A stretch of 64,000 bases of DNA from Pseudomonas sp. GV071 (GCF_003050835.1 NZ_QAOJ01000015.1:62001-126000), one strand, 5' to 3'. Numbered from the stretch's first letter, positions 25,880 to 34,562 are shown. Numbers and translations: made by a program. The notes: generated by a model from the letters alone, not told the origin.

Positions 25880-27130
25880 ATGCGCTATCGCACTGACTAC
25901 AGTCCGGCCTTGCTCAACGAACCCAGCCAGCAGCTACAACTGGGCAACTGGCACCTGCACTACCAGGCTTACGCCACCCGCGCCGACGACCCGCGCCACC
26001 CGGTTCTGTTGCTGGGCGGCGCATTCCAGTGCTTCCGCTCGTTCGCCAGCGAAGTCGAAGAACTACTGGCCGATCACCCGGTGATCCTCCTCGACCTGCC
26101 GTGCCAGGGCGGCAACCTGCAACTGGCGCCCGAGCTGGGTCTGGAGGCGCTGGCCGACCTGATTGCCGATTTCGTCGTCGAGCAGAACCTGCCACCCCTG
26201 ATGCCCATCGGCCTGTCTTACGGCTCGGCGCTGGCCGGCCTGTTCGCCGCCCGCCACCCGCAACACTGCTCACGCCTGCTGCTGGCCGGGATCACCGCGT
26301 TTGGCCGCCGAGGTGCACGGGTGCTACTGGAAGAAAGTCTGGCCTTGCTCGCCGAAGGCCGCTGCGCCGAGTTCGCCCATGGCGCCGTCACCGGCCTGCT
26401 CAACCCGACCCGCAGCCAGGAAACCGGGGTCGCCCCGGTATTTCGCAAAGCCCTGTTACGCCAATTGCAGCGGCTGTCGGCCACCGAAATCGAGCGTTAC
26501 CGGCAGAACAGCCAGCGCCTGCTGGACTTCAGCGGCTTTACCCAACACCCCATCTGCCCGACTCTGGTGCTGGCCGGCGAGTACGACCACTTCACCCAAC
26601 CGTGGGAACACACGTTGTTCGCCAGCTCATGCGCGGCGGCCGAATGCGCCCTTATCCACAATGCCGACCACCTGGCGAACTTCGAACAGCGCAACGCCTG
26701 CGCCAGCCTGTACACCCCGTTTCTGCGCGCCGAGCCCCTGCCGCTGATCAGCCCCGGCAGCACGCACCTGCCGCGTAGCCAATGGCTGCAACTGGAGAAA
26801 CGCCATGAGCCGAGAAATGCGCCGCGGCACAGTCGCGCGCGACTGCACCATGCTGAAGTCGGCGAATTGATAGTGGACGTCAGCGAGCTGGGCTTTTTTG
26901 GTGGGTTGCTGCACGGCGACTTGCCGAGCCATGTGCCGCAGCGCGGCTGGCAGTTGCAGATGGTGGATTTGCCGACGCTGGCGATTTTGCCGTTGCGCAG
27001 CAGCAGCTCGGAATTGGCGTGGGTGTTTCCGCATACGGATGCGGCGGGGAGTGCCGCGTTGGCGGAGCGGGCCGTAGGAGCGACCTTGGTCGCTAACCCT
27101 GCCAACGAAAAAGCCTCGCTAGCAAGCTAG
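25880..27130 (+). CDS. Alpha/beta hydrolase with possible PilZ-like C-terminal region
   Basis: The 416-residue protein begins with an alpha/beta-hydrolase domain (about 1-290). The nucleophile is Ser113 in GLSYGSA, the acid is likely the Asp in AGEYDHF and the His is in NADHLANF. The strand order and lengths recall RhlA/hydrolase-fold lipid or ester enzymes; the substrate is unknown. Residues about 320-395 contain RHSRARL and DVSELGFFGG, which resemble the Arg motif and D/NxSxxG motif of c-di-GMP-binding PilZ domains; this is suggestive only. The last 17 residues are encoded by a REP-type repeat. ATG 25880 follows a GAAGGGAG site. Confidence 0.65.
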   Translation: MRYRTDYSPALLNEPSQQLQLGNWHLHYQAYATRADDPRHPVLLLGGAFQCFRSFASEVEELLADHPVILLDLPCQGGNLQLAPELGLEALADLIADFVVEQNLPPLMPIGLSYGSALAGLFAARHPQHCSRLLLAGITAFGRRGARVLLEESLALLAEGRCAEFAHGAVTGLLNPTRSQETGVAPVFRKALLRQLQRLSATEIERYRQNSQRLLDFSGFTQHPICPTLVLAGEYDHFTQPWEHTLFASSCAAAECALIHNADHLANFEQRNACASLYTPFLRAEPLPLISPGSTHLPRSQWLQLEKRHEPRNAPRHSRARLHHAEVGELIVDVSELGFFGGLLHGDLPSHVPQRGWQLQMVDLPTLAILPLRSSSSELAWVFPHTDAAGSAALAERAVGATLVANPANEKASLAS

Positions 27131-27136
27131 CCTCTA
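27073..27136. repeat. REP-type repeats overlapping the hydrolase 3' end
   Basis: GTAGGAGCGACCTTGGTCGC (27074-27093) has the Pseudomonas REP form, and CTCGCTAGCAAGCTAGCCTC follows near 27116-27135. The hydrolase reading frame runs through the first and stops in the second. Confidence 0.6.
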
Positions 27137-27143
27137 CAGGAAA

Positions 27144-27983
27144 TTACACCGACGCCTCAATTACCCGCACCAACGTCGCCTGGGTAATCGGCGGCAACCC
27201 CTGGCTATGCAGCGCCGGGTCGAGCACCTCGGTCTGGCGAAACCCGCAACGGCCAAATGCTTCAATAATCTCGGTGGCATTGCAGTAATGCAGCGGGTAA
27301 TTGCCCCGCGTCAGCCGCCCCACGATCCCCACGCCCCAGCGCAATTGCCGATAACGCGGGTGCTCTTTCAGGTCCGGGTACAGATCGGTCAGGTAGGTCG
27401 CCTGCGGAAACGCTTGCAACTGCGTTGCCAACGAACGCCAGAACCCCTCGATCACCGGCCGTTCGAAGTAATTCACCAGCCCTTCGGTAATCACCAGCAC
27501 CGGCTCATTACGGTCCAGCCCGGCGAACAGTGACTCCAGGCTTTGCTCGGCGAGGATATCCACCGAGCGCACCTGATGCCGACCATTCAGCCAACCCTCG
27601 CTGTGCAACAACAAGCGTTTGCGCACCGCCATGCCCGGCAGGTCGGCTTCCAGATAACGCAACTCGGGGTAACGCTGGCAAAAGCGCCGGCCTCGGGGCG
27701 ACAGACCGCAGGCAATTTCCACCACCTGGCGCACGCCGCGTTCCTCGATGGCGGCGGTCAGCCGCGCATCCAGCAGCAGATGACGTTGCAGCAGCAGGTG
27801 CTCGATATCCAGGCCAAAGCCCACCCGCGCGCCCCAGGCAATCGGCGATAGCAGGCCATGCACCCAGCGCCCGAAGGGGGTCGCAAAGGCGGCGTCGCTG
27901 AGTTGGTGGCGGTACCAGACATACCCGGTGTAGTGGGCGCTGGGGCTGATATGGGCGCTGTCGGCACGGCTGCGGTCGGACAT
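27144..27983 (-). CDS. Class I SAM-dependent methyltransferase (LCM-like)
   Basis: This 279-residue protein resembles leucine-carboxyl-methyltransferase-like/tetracenomycin-type methyltransferases (PF04072). Landmarks are VVEIACGLSPRGRRFC near residue 87 for SAM binding, YLEADLPGMAVRKR, and VLVITEGLVNYFE. The substrate is not predictable. ATG 27983 is preferred over a TTG two codons upstream. It is convergent with the hydrolase gene and divergent from mpg. Confidence 0.75.
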   Translation of the reverse strand: MSDRSRADSAHISPSAHYTGYVWYRHQLSDAAFATPFGRWVHGLLSPIAWGARVGFGLDIEHLLLQRHLLLDARLTAAIEERGVRQVVEIACGLSPRGRRFCQRYPELRYLEADLPGMAVRKRLLLHSEGWLNGRHQVRSVDILAEQSLESLFAGLDRNEPVLVITEGLVNYFERPVIEGFWRSLATQLQAFPQATYLTDLYPDLKEHPRYRQLRWGVGIVGRLTRGNYPLHYCNATEIIEAFGRCGFRQTEVLDPALHSQGLPPITQATLVRVIEASV

Positions 27984-28046
27984 GGCCAAGGCTCTTATTG
28001 TTATGATCGCCCGAGCCTAAGCCCTGCCCTGTTGTGATAACAGCCC

Positions 28047-28781
28047 ATGCCGAGTGAACCCACCCTTAGTTTGTCTGCCTGGCCCACTGGCCGCGCCCTG
28101 CCCGCCCCTTTCTTCGACCGTGACGCCCAGGTGCTCGCCCAGGCGCTGCTAGGAAAAGTCATCCGCCATTACGTCGATGGCCTGTGGCTGGCGGCGCGGA
28201 TCATCGAAACGGAGGCGTACTACTTCGCCGAAAAAGGCAGCCACGCCTCCCTCGGCTACACGGAAAAACGCCGCGCGTTGTTTCTCGATGGCGGCCACAT
28301 CTATATGTACTACGCCCGTGGCGGCGACTCGCTGAACTTCAGCGCCCAGGGGCCGGGCAATGCAGTGCTGATCAAGTCGGCCTTCCCCTACACCGATGCC
28401 CACAGCGGCGCGGACAGCCTGGAGCAGATGTTTCGCAACAATCCCCTCGGCAAAAAAACCGACAACCTCGGCCCACCGCGCCTGCTGGAAAAACTCTGTA
28501 ACGGTCAGACCCTGCTGTGCCGCGCCCTCGGCCTTAAAGTGCCGGCCTGGGACGGCAAACGTTTCGACCCCGAACGGCTGTTTGTCGAAGACGTCGGCTA
28601 CGCCCCCGAGCAGATTATTCAGACCACCCGCCTGGGCATTCCCCCCGGCCGGGATGAACATTTGCTCTACCGCTTTGTCGATGCTGCTTACGCCCGCCAT
28701 TGCACCCGCAACCCGTTACGGCGCGGGCAACTGGAAAATCAGGACTTCTACATGATTGCGCAACAGGACCCTGCCCCATGA
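28047..28781 (+). CDS. mpg: 3-methyladenine DNA glycosylase (AAG/Mpg family)
   Basis: This monofunctional glycosylase removes alkylated purines from DNA. The 244-residue protein has the AAG-family active-site segment RIIETEAY (residues 51-58), IYMYYARGGDSLNF and AVLIKSAFP, followed by PPRLLEKLCNG. It is structurally unrelated to AlkA or Tag. Its stop overlaps the next start (ATGA, 4 bp), so it is cotranscribed with the DedA-PAP2 gene. Confidence 0.9.
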   Translation: MPSEPTLSLSAWPTGRALPAPFFDRDAQVLAQALLGKVIRHYVDGLWLAARIIETEAYYFAEKGSHASLGYTEKRRALFLDGGHIYMYYARGGDSLNFSAQGPGNAVLIKSAFPYTDAHSGADSLEQMFRNNPLGKKTDNLGPPRLLEKLCNGQTLLCRALGLKVPAWDGKRFDPERLFVEDVGYAPEQIIQTTRLGIPPGRDEHLLYRFVDAAYARHCTRNPLRRGQLENQDFYMIAQQDPAP

Positions 28782-30094
28782 CCGAATGGCTCAACCAACT
28801 CACCGGCTGGCTCAGTGCCAACCCCCAGTGGCTGGGCATCGCCATTTTTGTCGTGGCCTGCGTCGAGTGCCTGGCGATTGCCGGCATCATCGTGCCCGGC
28901 ACCGTGCTGCTGTTCGCCATTGCCGTGCTGGCCGGCAGTGGCGCCCTGACCCTGGGTGAAACCTTGCTGCTGGGCTACACCGGCGGATTGCTCGGCGACG
29001 CCATCTCCTACGCCCTCGGCCGCCGCTTCCACCAGAACATCCGCCGCTTGCCCGGCCTGCGCAGCCACCCGGAATGGCTGGCCAGTGCCGAGGGTTATTT
29101 CCAGCGTTACGGCGTGGTCAGTCTGCTGGTGGGCCGCTACATCGGCCCGCTGCGGCCCATGTTGCCGATGGTGGCGGGCATGCTCGATATGCCGCTGCCG
29201 CGGTTCATTATCGTCAGCCTGATTGCCGCCGCCGGCTGGTCGGTTGCTTACCTGATGCCCGGCTGGGCCACCGGCGCCGCCATGCGTTTGCCATTACCGG
29301 AAGGCTTCTGGGGCCAGGCCGCCGTGGTCGCTGGCGGCGTCGCAGTGCTGGTCGGCATCAGCCTGCAAGCCAGCCTGCGCCAACAACGCTGGGCGACGGC
29401 GGTCATGGCCGGGCTGGGGTTCGTGCTGCTGCTGGCCATGCTGATCGGCTACCCGCACCTGGCGCAGTTGGACGAAGGCCTGATGGCGCTGGTGCAGGAA
29501 CAACGCCAACCGGCGATGGACAGCATGGTCACCGTAGTCACCCGCCTGGGCGACTTCCGCACCCAGGTCACCGTCGGCGTGATGCTCTGCCTGATGCTGC
29601 TGGTGGCGCGCCAATACCGCGCCTTCCTGTTTGCCACCGGCACCCTGCTCGGCTGCGCCATCGCCAATCATTTTCTCAAACTGCTGTTCGGCCGCGCCCG
29701 CCCGGAAATCCTTCTGGAACCACTGCACAGCTTCAGCATGCCCAGCGGGCATAGCTCGGCGGCGTTCGCGTTCTTCCTGACCCTGGCGGTGCTGGCCGGA
29801 CGCGGCCAACCGGTGCGCATGCGCCTGACCTGGCTGCTGCTGGCAGTGATTCCGGCGTTGTCGATTGCCTTGTCGCGGGTGTATCTGGGCGTGCATTGGC
29901 CGACCGACATTATCGCCGGTGCCCTGCTGGCGGCCACCGCCTGCGCGTTCAGCCTGACCCTGTCGCAATGGCGCGCGCCGCTGCCGGCGATGTCACCGCG
30001 GGTGTGGTGGTTGATCGTGCCGGCGTGTGTGGCGGTGTTGGGGTTTTATGCGAGTTGGGCGCTGCCACAGGCGTTGCAGCAGTATCGGTATTAA
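28778..30094 (+). CDS. DedA family / PAP2 phosphatase fusion protein
   Basis: The 438-residue membrane protein joins two domains. Residues about 1-195 are a DedA (SNARE-associated) domain with the pattern GxxxPGxxxLF, RRFHQNIRR and VSLLVGRYIGPLRPMLPMVAG. Residues about 205-430 form a PAP2 phosphatase domain with the three motifs KLLFGRARPE, MPSGHSSAAF and SRVYLGVHWPTD. DedA proteins include undecaprenyl-phosphate flippases, and PAP2 enzymes dephosphorylate undecaprenyl pyrophosphate or phosphatidyl lipids, so lipid-carrier recycling is a reasonable inference. The start (ATG 28778) overlaps mpg. Confidence 0.9.
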   Translation: MTEWLNQLTGWLSANPQWLGIAIFVVACVECLAIAGIIVPGTVLLFAIAVLAGSGALTLGETLLLGYTGGLLGDAISYALGRRFHQNIRRLPGLRSHPEWLASAEGYFQRYGVVSLLVGRYIGPLRPMLPMVAGMLDMPLPRFIIVSLIAAAGWSVAYLMPGWATGAAMRLPLPEGFWGQAAVVAGGVAVLVGISLQASLRQQRWATAVMAGLGFVLLLAMLIGYPHLAQLDEGLMALVQEQRQPAMDSMVTVVTRLGDFRTQVTVGVMLCLMLLVARQYRAFLFATGTLLGCAIANHFLKLLFGRARPEILLEPLHSFSMPSGHSSAAFAFFLTLAVLAGRGQPVRMRLTWLLLAVIPALSIALSRVYLGVHWPTDIIAGALLAATACAFSLTLSQWRAPLPAMSPRVWWLIVPACVAVLGFYASWALPQALQQYRY

Positions 30095-30099
30095 CGCTT

Positions 30100-30169
30100 T
30101 TGTAGGGTGTGCTATGCGCACCGAGCGGTTCGGCAGGAGATCGTTTGGTGCGCGCAGCACACCCTACAA
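30100..30169. repeat. Large extragenic palindrome
   Basis: TTGTAGGGTGTGCTATGCGCACC and GGTGCGCGCAGCACACCCTACAA are near-perfect inverted arms at 30100-30122 and 30147-30169, around a 24-nt centre. It lies between convergent genes and may terminate or stabilise both transcripts. Its sequence is unlike the GTGGGAGGGG REP family seen elsewhere in the window. Confidence 0.7.
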
Positions 30170-30184
30170 GAGCAACAGCGCCCC

Positions 30185-30772
30185 CTACGCCGTCATCTCG
30201 CCTTGCAAGTCATCCAGCATCGTCTGAATCAAATCCAAGCGCTCCAACGGATCATCCACCGCCAGCAACTTGAGCTTCTGCTCGGTATCAAACGGCAACA
30301 GGTACGCCAGCTGATACCCCAGGTTCTGCTGCCCGGTAGCCTCGTTGCCCATGCCCAACTCCGCCACCATCGGATGCTGCGCCAACGCCTGGAGCAAGGC
30401 CGCCAAGTCAGCGTGCTCGGGCAGTAGCGGGAAATCCGCCGGCTCATCACACCAGACGACATCCGCGGTAGTCAGTTGATCGCGCTGCACCTCGGAATGC
30501 TGCACCTGGAACCGTCGCGTGCCTTCCACCCGGATACCCAACAAGCCGTTGGCTTGCTGCTTCCAATCGCGAATCACCGCCTCACAGCCGATTGAGGCAA
30601 AGCTGCCAGCCGCCTCGCCCACTTCTGCGCCGTCGAGAATGCACACCACGCCAAAGCCCTCATTGCGCTTCATGCAGGCACTGATCATGTCCAGATAACG
30701 CGCCTCGAAAATCTGCAGGTCGAGCACGCTGCCGGGAAACAACACCACGTTAAGGGGGAACAACGGCACCAT
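30185..30772 (-). CDS. LON peptidase substrate-binding domain protein
   Basis: This 195-residue protein consists of a stand-alone LON N-terminal (PUA-like) domain: VPLFPLNVVLFPGSVLDLQIF near the start and IFEARYLDMISACM. It lacks the AAA+ and protease domains. Its role is unknown. ATG 30772 is preferred because GGAG lies 8 bases upstream on the coding strand, and other family members begin with this PLFPL segment; an upstream start would add 19 unlike residues. Confidence 0.85.
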   Translation of the reverse strand: MVPLFPLNVVLFPGSVLDLQIFEARYLDMISACMKRNEGFGVVCILDGAEVGEAAGSFASIGCEAVIRDWKQQANGLLGIRVEGTRRFQVQHSEVQRDQLTTADVVWCDEPADFPLLPEHADLAALLQALAQHPMVAELGMGNEATGQQNLGYQLAYLLPFDTEQKLKLLAVDDPLERLDLIQTMLDDLQGEMTA

Positions 30773-30839
30773 CTTTCTCGCTCCTGGCTCGGCTGCTGCA
30801 TCTATTGGTAGGGCTGTGACAACGTTCAAGCGTGGATGA

Positions 30840-31553
30840 TCAGCTGAAAAGCGCCACCACCAGCGGCAAGGCCACCGCTGTGCCGACGCCCATCAGACTC
30901 ATCGCCAATGCGGCAAACGCGCCACACTCCTCGCCCTCCTGCAGTGCCCGCGAGGTGCCCACCGCATGCGCCGTCATGCCCATGGCCAGGCCTTGCGCAG
31001 CCGGGTGGCGCACGCCGACACGGCGCATCAGCTCCGGGCCGAGAATGGCGCCGATCACCCCGGTGATCAGCACGAACACCGCCGCCAGCGCGCCAATGCC
31101 GCCAATCTGGTCGGCCACCAGCATGGCGATCGGCGAGGTCACCGATTTGGGCGCCATGCTCATCAGCATCATGTGGTCAGCGCCGAACCACCAAGCCAGC
31201 AGTACGCCCATGCCGGTGGCGACCACGCCACCAATCAGCAGGGTCAGCAGGGTTGGCCAGAACAGCTGGCGAATCCGTTTCAGGTTGAGAAACAGCGGCA
31301 CGGCCAGGGCCACGGTGGCCGGGCCGAGGAAGATGGTCAGGGCTTGCGCGCTGACCTTGTACTCGTCGTAGCTGAGCCCACAGGCGAGCAACACGCCGAT
31401 CACCGCCAGCATCGACACCAGCACTGGCTGGAGGAAAAACCAACGGGTTTTCTCATAGGCGGCCAGCGCCAGTTGGTACGCGCCCAGGGTTACGCCAACG
31501 CCGAACAAGGGGTGGTGGATCAGCGCCTGCCAGGCACCGGCGAAATCAAACAT
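30840..31553 (-). CDS. lrgB: LrgB/CidB family membrane protein
   Basis: The 237-residue, multi-helix inner-membrane protein contains the LrgB landmarks VSAQALTIFLGPATVALAVP, SVTSPIAMLVADQIGG and MGMTAHAVGTSRAL. LrgAB/CidAB pairs influence murein hydrolase activity, cell lysis and, in some bacteria, pyruvate or glycolate transport. Its start overlaps the lrgA-like stop by 8 bp, so the pair is coupled. Confidence 0.9.
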   Translation of the reverse strand: MFDFAGAWQALIHHPLFGVGVTLGAYQLALAAYEKTRWFFLQPVLVSMLAVIGVLLACGLSYDEYKVSAQALTIFLGPATVALAVPLFLNLKRIRQLFWPTLLTLLIGGVVATGMGVLLAWWFGADHMMLMSMAPKSVTSPIAMLVADQIGGIGALAAVFVLITGVIGAILGPELMRRVGVRHPAAQGLAMGMTAHAVGTSRALQEGEECGAFAALAMSLMGVGTAVALPLVVALFS

Positions 31554-31914
31554 CGGCCTCTCCCCGCTTGCGCTGCTGACGGTCGATGAGTTTTTGCATC
31601 AGCCAGCCAGCGAACAGCATCGACAGCAACACCGACAGGACCAATGAGCCACCCACGGCCCAGAAGTCGGCGGCAATCGCCTTGGCGTACACCATCACGC
31701 CAACGGCGGCCGGCACCAGCAGCAACGGCAGGTAACGCAGCAAGCTGCTGGAGGCCACCGAGATGGATTCAGCCACCTCGCCCTGCCAGATCAGATAGCC
31801 GAGCAGCAGCACCAGCCCAATGATCGGCCCCGGCAGCATGTGTAGAAACAGCACGTTCAATACCGTGCCAAGCAGTTGGAAAACCACCAACCAGGTCAGG
31901 CCACGTAACAGCAT
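31546..31914 (-). CDS. lrgA: CidA/LrgA family holin-like protein
   Basis: This 122-residue protein has four hydrophobic segments and the family motif LPGPIIGLVLLL near residue 28, a holin-like topology. ATG 31914 (MLLRGLTWL) follows a GGAG site on the coding strand; the longer frame from 31959 adds a charged, non-conserved stretch. It is coupled to lrgB. Annotators use both LrgA and CidA for it. Confidence 0.88.
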   Translation of the reverse strand: MLLRGLTWLVVFQLLGTVLNVLFLHMLPGPIIGLVLLLGYLIWQGEVAESISVASSSLLRYLPLLLVPAAVGVMVYAKAIAADFWAVGGSLVLSVLLSMLFAGWLMQKLIDRQQRKRGEADV

Positions 31915-32139
31915 GGAGTTCTCCAATTCAGACCGGGCACGCAAGGGGCGCCCGGGCAAAAAACAGTGCCGGCCATTATAAGCATGCTAAGCAATACGCC
32001 CCAACCAGACCGGTGCGCTGGCTGTATGCCGTGTTATTCGCGCTAGCGATGCAGGGTTGACCGGCCAAACCGCGCGTGATGATCTAGCGTGAATGGACGC
32101 TTTCAACAAAAACAAAACCCGTCTCCCCAAGGAGGACAT

Positions 32140-32595
32140 ATGCCATTGGTACCCGTCGCTGAACTGAAATCCTACATCGGCAAAGATATTGGCCACTCCG
32201 ACTGGCTGACCATCGACCAGAACCGCATCAATCAATTCGCCGAGTGCACCGGCGACCACCAGTTCATTCACGTAGACCCGGAAAAAGCAGCCAAGACCCC
32301 GTTCGGCACCACCATCGCCCACGGCTTCTTGTCGCTGTCGCTGATTCCGGTGCTGATGGAAAAAATAGCCCTCGCCCCTGAAGGCCTGAAGATGGCCGTC
32401 AACTACGGCCTGGACAGCGTGCGCTTTATCCAGCCGGTGAAGGTCAACTCCCGCGTGCGCGCGGCCGTCAGCGTGATCGACGTGACCGAGAAAAACCCCG
32501 GCCAGTGGCTGCTCAAGGCCAAAGTCACCCTGGAAATCGAAGGCCAGGCCAAGCCGGCTTATATCGCTGAATCGCTGAGCCTGTACTTCGTCTGA
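32140..32595 (+). CDS. phaJ: (R)-specific enoyl-CoA hydratase (PhaJ4-like, MaoC family)
   Basis: The 151-residue hot-dog-fold protein closely resembles P. aeruginosa PhaJ4, which converts trans-2-enoyl-CoA to (R)-3-hydroxyacyl-CoA and supplies monomers for medium-chain polyhydroxyalkanoate. The catalytic pair appears as Asp39 and His44 in CTGDHQFIHVD, and TIAHGFLSLSLIP is the conserved core. ATG 32140 has an ideal AGGAGG seven bases upstream (32129-32134), which decides the start. It stands alone, followed by a strong terminator. Confidence 0.88.
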   Translation: MPLVPVAELKSYIGKDIGHSDWLTIDQNRINQFAECTGDHQFIHVDPEKAAKTPFGTTIAHGFLSLSLIPVLMEKIALAPEGLKMAVNYGLDSVRFIQPVKVNSRVRAAVSVIDVTEKNPGQWLLKAKVTLEIEGQAKPAYIAESLSLYFV

Positions 32596-32613
32596 AGCCA
32601 GCAGCTGCAGCAC

Positions 32614-32640
32614 AAACGGGACGCTTCGGCGTCCCGTTTT
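32614..32640 (+). terminator. Intrinsic terminator of phaJ
   Basis: AAACGGGACGC (32614-32624), a TTCG loop and GCGTCCCGTTT (32629-32639) form an 11-bp stem ending in a T-run. Confidence 0.9.
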
Positions 32641-32647
32641 ATTTCGG

Positions 32648-32725
32648 TCAACAGCATCGCGGCTAAAGCCGCTCCTACGGGAACCTCGCTGTTTGTGGGA
32701 GGGGCTTTAGCCGCGATGCTGTTGA
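32648..32725. repeat. REP palindrome pair
   Basis: TCAACAGCATCGCGGCTAAAGCC at the left and GGGCTTTAGCCGCGATGCTGTTGA at the right are inverted copies of the window's main REP family (core GTGGGAGGGGCTTTAGCCGC), separated by about 20 bp. Confidence 0.8.
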
Positions 32726-32799
32726 TTGTGACCGCCACACGTTCGCCATAGCCTTTGCGGCATACTCTGCCCACAGTTATCCAACACGGAAGTTCTCCC

Positions 32800-34527
32800 A
32801 TGCGCCTCCCCCTCCTCGCCCCACTGACCCTGGCAGTCTTGCTCGCCGCCTGCGGCAAAGGCGAACCCATCACCCCACCCAACGCCGTGCTGCCCGATGG
32901 CGGTCGCTACCGTGGCGAAGTGGTTGACGGTCTGCTGCAAGGCAAAGGCCGCATTGACTACCCCAATGGCAGTTGGTACGAAGGCGCGTTCAAAGATGGG
33001 CAGATGGATGGCCAGGGTGAATTGCAATACTCCGAAGGCACCCACTACGTCGGCCAATTCAAGGCCGGCGAGTTCGATGGTCAGGGGCTCATCACCTACA
33101 CCTCGGGTAACTCGTACGAGGGTGGTTTTAAAAAGGGCGAAATGGACGGCGTCGGCACGCTAAAAGAAAAAGACGGCGAGAACTACGCCGGCGAGTTTAA
33201 AAACGGGCTCTACCACGGCATCGGCAAACTGAAGCGCGCGGATGGCGGCAGCTTCGAAGGCCACTTCATCAAAGGCGAGCCCAACGGTGTGGGCACCTAC
33301 ACCGACGACAGCGGCCTGCAGTTCAGCGGCACCTTCAAAAATGGCGAGCTAAACGGTGAAGGCACCTTCAAAGAGGCGGACGGGGCCAGCTACGCAGGCG
33401 GCTTCAAGCACACTCAGTTCGATGGCAAGGGGCGCTACCAGGGCGAAGACGGCAAGAGCTGGATTGGCACCTTCAAGGAAGGCACCTTGAACGGTATCGG
33501 CGAATTCAAAGGCGCAGACGGCACCCACTACAAAGGCGGTTTCCAGCATTGGCGTTACCACGGCGAAGGGCTGCTGACTCGGGCTGACGGCAAGCGCTAT
33601 CAGGGCGGATTTGCCCACGGCCGTTATGACGGCACCGGCACCCTGACCGCCGCCGACGGCAGCGTAAAAGCCGGTACCTGGAAAAACGGCAAGCTGGTGC
33701 GCGACGCCCAAGGCAACGCCCTCCCCGACCCACTGGAAGTTGGCCTGCTGGAGCAAGGCAAACTGCTCGACCAAGCCCTGGCCGCCGTGCCCAAATCCAC
33801 CCCGGCCGTCGAGCTGTACAGCCTGACCCTGGCCGGCGATGGCGAGCAGAGCGTGTTCCTGCGCGAAGCCGACTATGTCAGCACGTTGCTTAAAGAGCGC
33901 TTCGGCGCCCATGGCCAGATCACCCTGGTAAACCACCGCGACCATATGCTCGACCGCCCTCTGGCCACCCGCGAAAACCTGCGCCGTGCGGTGAAGACCC
34001 TGGCCGAACGATCGGGGCCGGAAGACCTGGTGTTCATCTACCTTACCAGCCACGGCTCGCGTGACCACCAACTGAGCCTGGTGCAGCCCGGCCTGCAGCT
34101 GGCCAACATGCCAGCCAGCGAATTGGCGGAACTGCTTTTGCCACTCAAGAGTCATTACAAAGTGGTCGTGGTGTCGGCGTGTTTCTCCGGTGGTTTCATC
34201 CCCGCGCTCAAGGATGATAAGACCCTGGTGATGGCCGCAGCACGCAGTGACCGAACCTCGTTCGGCTGTTCCGACGAGGCCGACTTCACCTATTTCGGCC
34301 GTGCGCTGTTCGCCGAAGCGTTGAGCAACACCGACGACCTCGAACGCGCCTTCGAGCAAGCCAAGGCCAGCGTGGCCAAACGTGAGCAGGAAGACGACTT
34401 CGAACCGTCGGAACCGCAGATCTGGGCCCCCAAGGGCGTGCTCGCACAGTGGCGCACATTGCGCGAGAGCCAGGCCAAGCAGGCGTTGACGGCGAGTGCC
34501 GCTAACAAACCGGGCGGCACCAACTAG
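32800..34527 (+). CDS. MORN-repeat lipoprotein with C13 (caspase-like) peptidase domain
   Basis: The 575-residue precursor has a signal peptide with lipobox LLAAC (Cys18). Residues about 28-305 hold about twelve MORN repeats (pattern YxGxFKxGxxxGxG, such as YEGAFKDGQMDGQGELQY). Residues about 345-555 form a peptidase C13/caspase-like domain: His418 in YLTSHGSRDHQ and Cys461 in VVVSACFSGGFIP are the expected dyad. Family knowledge suggests a Cys protease; the target is unknown. The mature protein should be on the outer membrane or periplasm. ATG 32800 is chosen because the longer start lacks a signal peptide. Confidence 0.85.
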   Translation: MRLPLLAPLTLAVLLAACGKGEPITPPNAVLPDGGRYRGEVVDGLLQGKGRIDYPNGSWYEGAFKDGQMDGQGELQYSEGTHYVGQFKAGEFDGQGLITYTSGNSYEGGFKKGEMDGVGTLKEKDGENYAGEFKNGLYHGIGKLKRADGGSFEGHFIKGEPNGVGTYTDDSGLQFSGTFKNGELNGEGTFKEADGASYAGGFKHTQFDGKGRYQGEDGKSWIGTFKEGTLNGIGEFKGADGTHYKGGFQHWRYHGEGLLTRADGKRYQGGFAHGRYDGTGTLTAADGSVKAGTWKNGKLVRDAQGNALPDPLEVGLLEQGKLLDQALAAVPKSTPAVELYSLTLAGDGEQSVFLREADYVSTLLKERFGAHGQITLVNHRDHMLDRPLATRENLRRAVKTLAERSGPEDLVFIYLTSHGSRDHQLSLVQPGLQLANMPASELAELLLPLKSHYKVVVVSACFSGGFIPALKDDKTLVMAAARSDRTSFGCSDEADFTYFGRALFAEALSNTDDLERAFEQAKASVAKREQEDDFEPSEPQIWAPKGVLAQWRTLRESQAKQALTASAANKPGGTN

Positions 34528-34562
34528 ACTGAGAGTGTTGCAACTTCCAGGAGGGTACAGCC

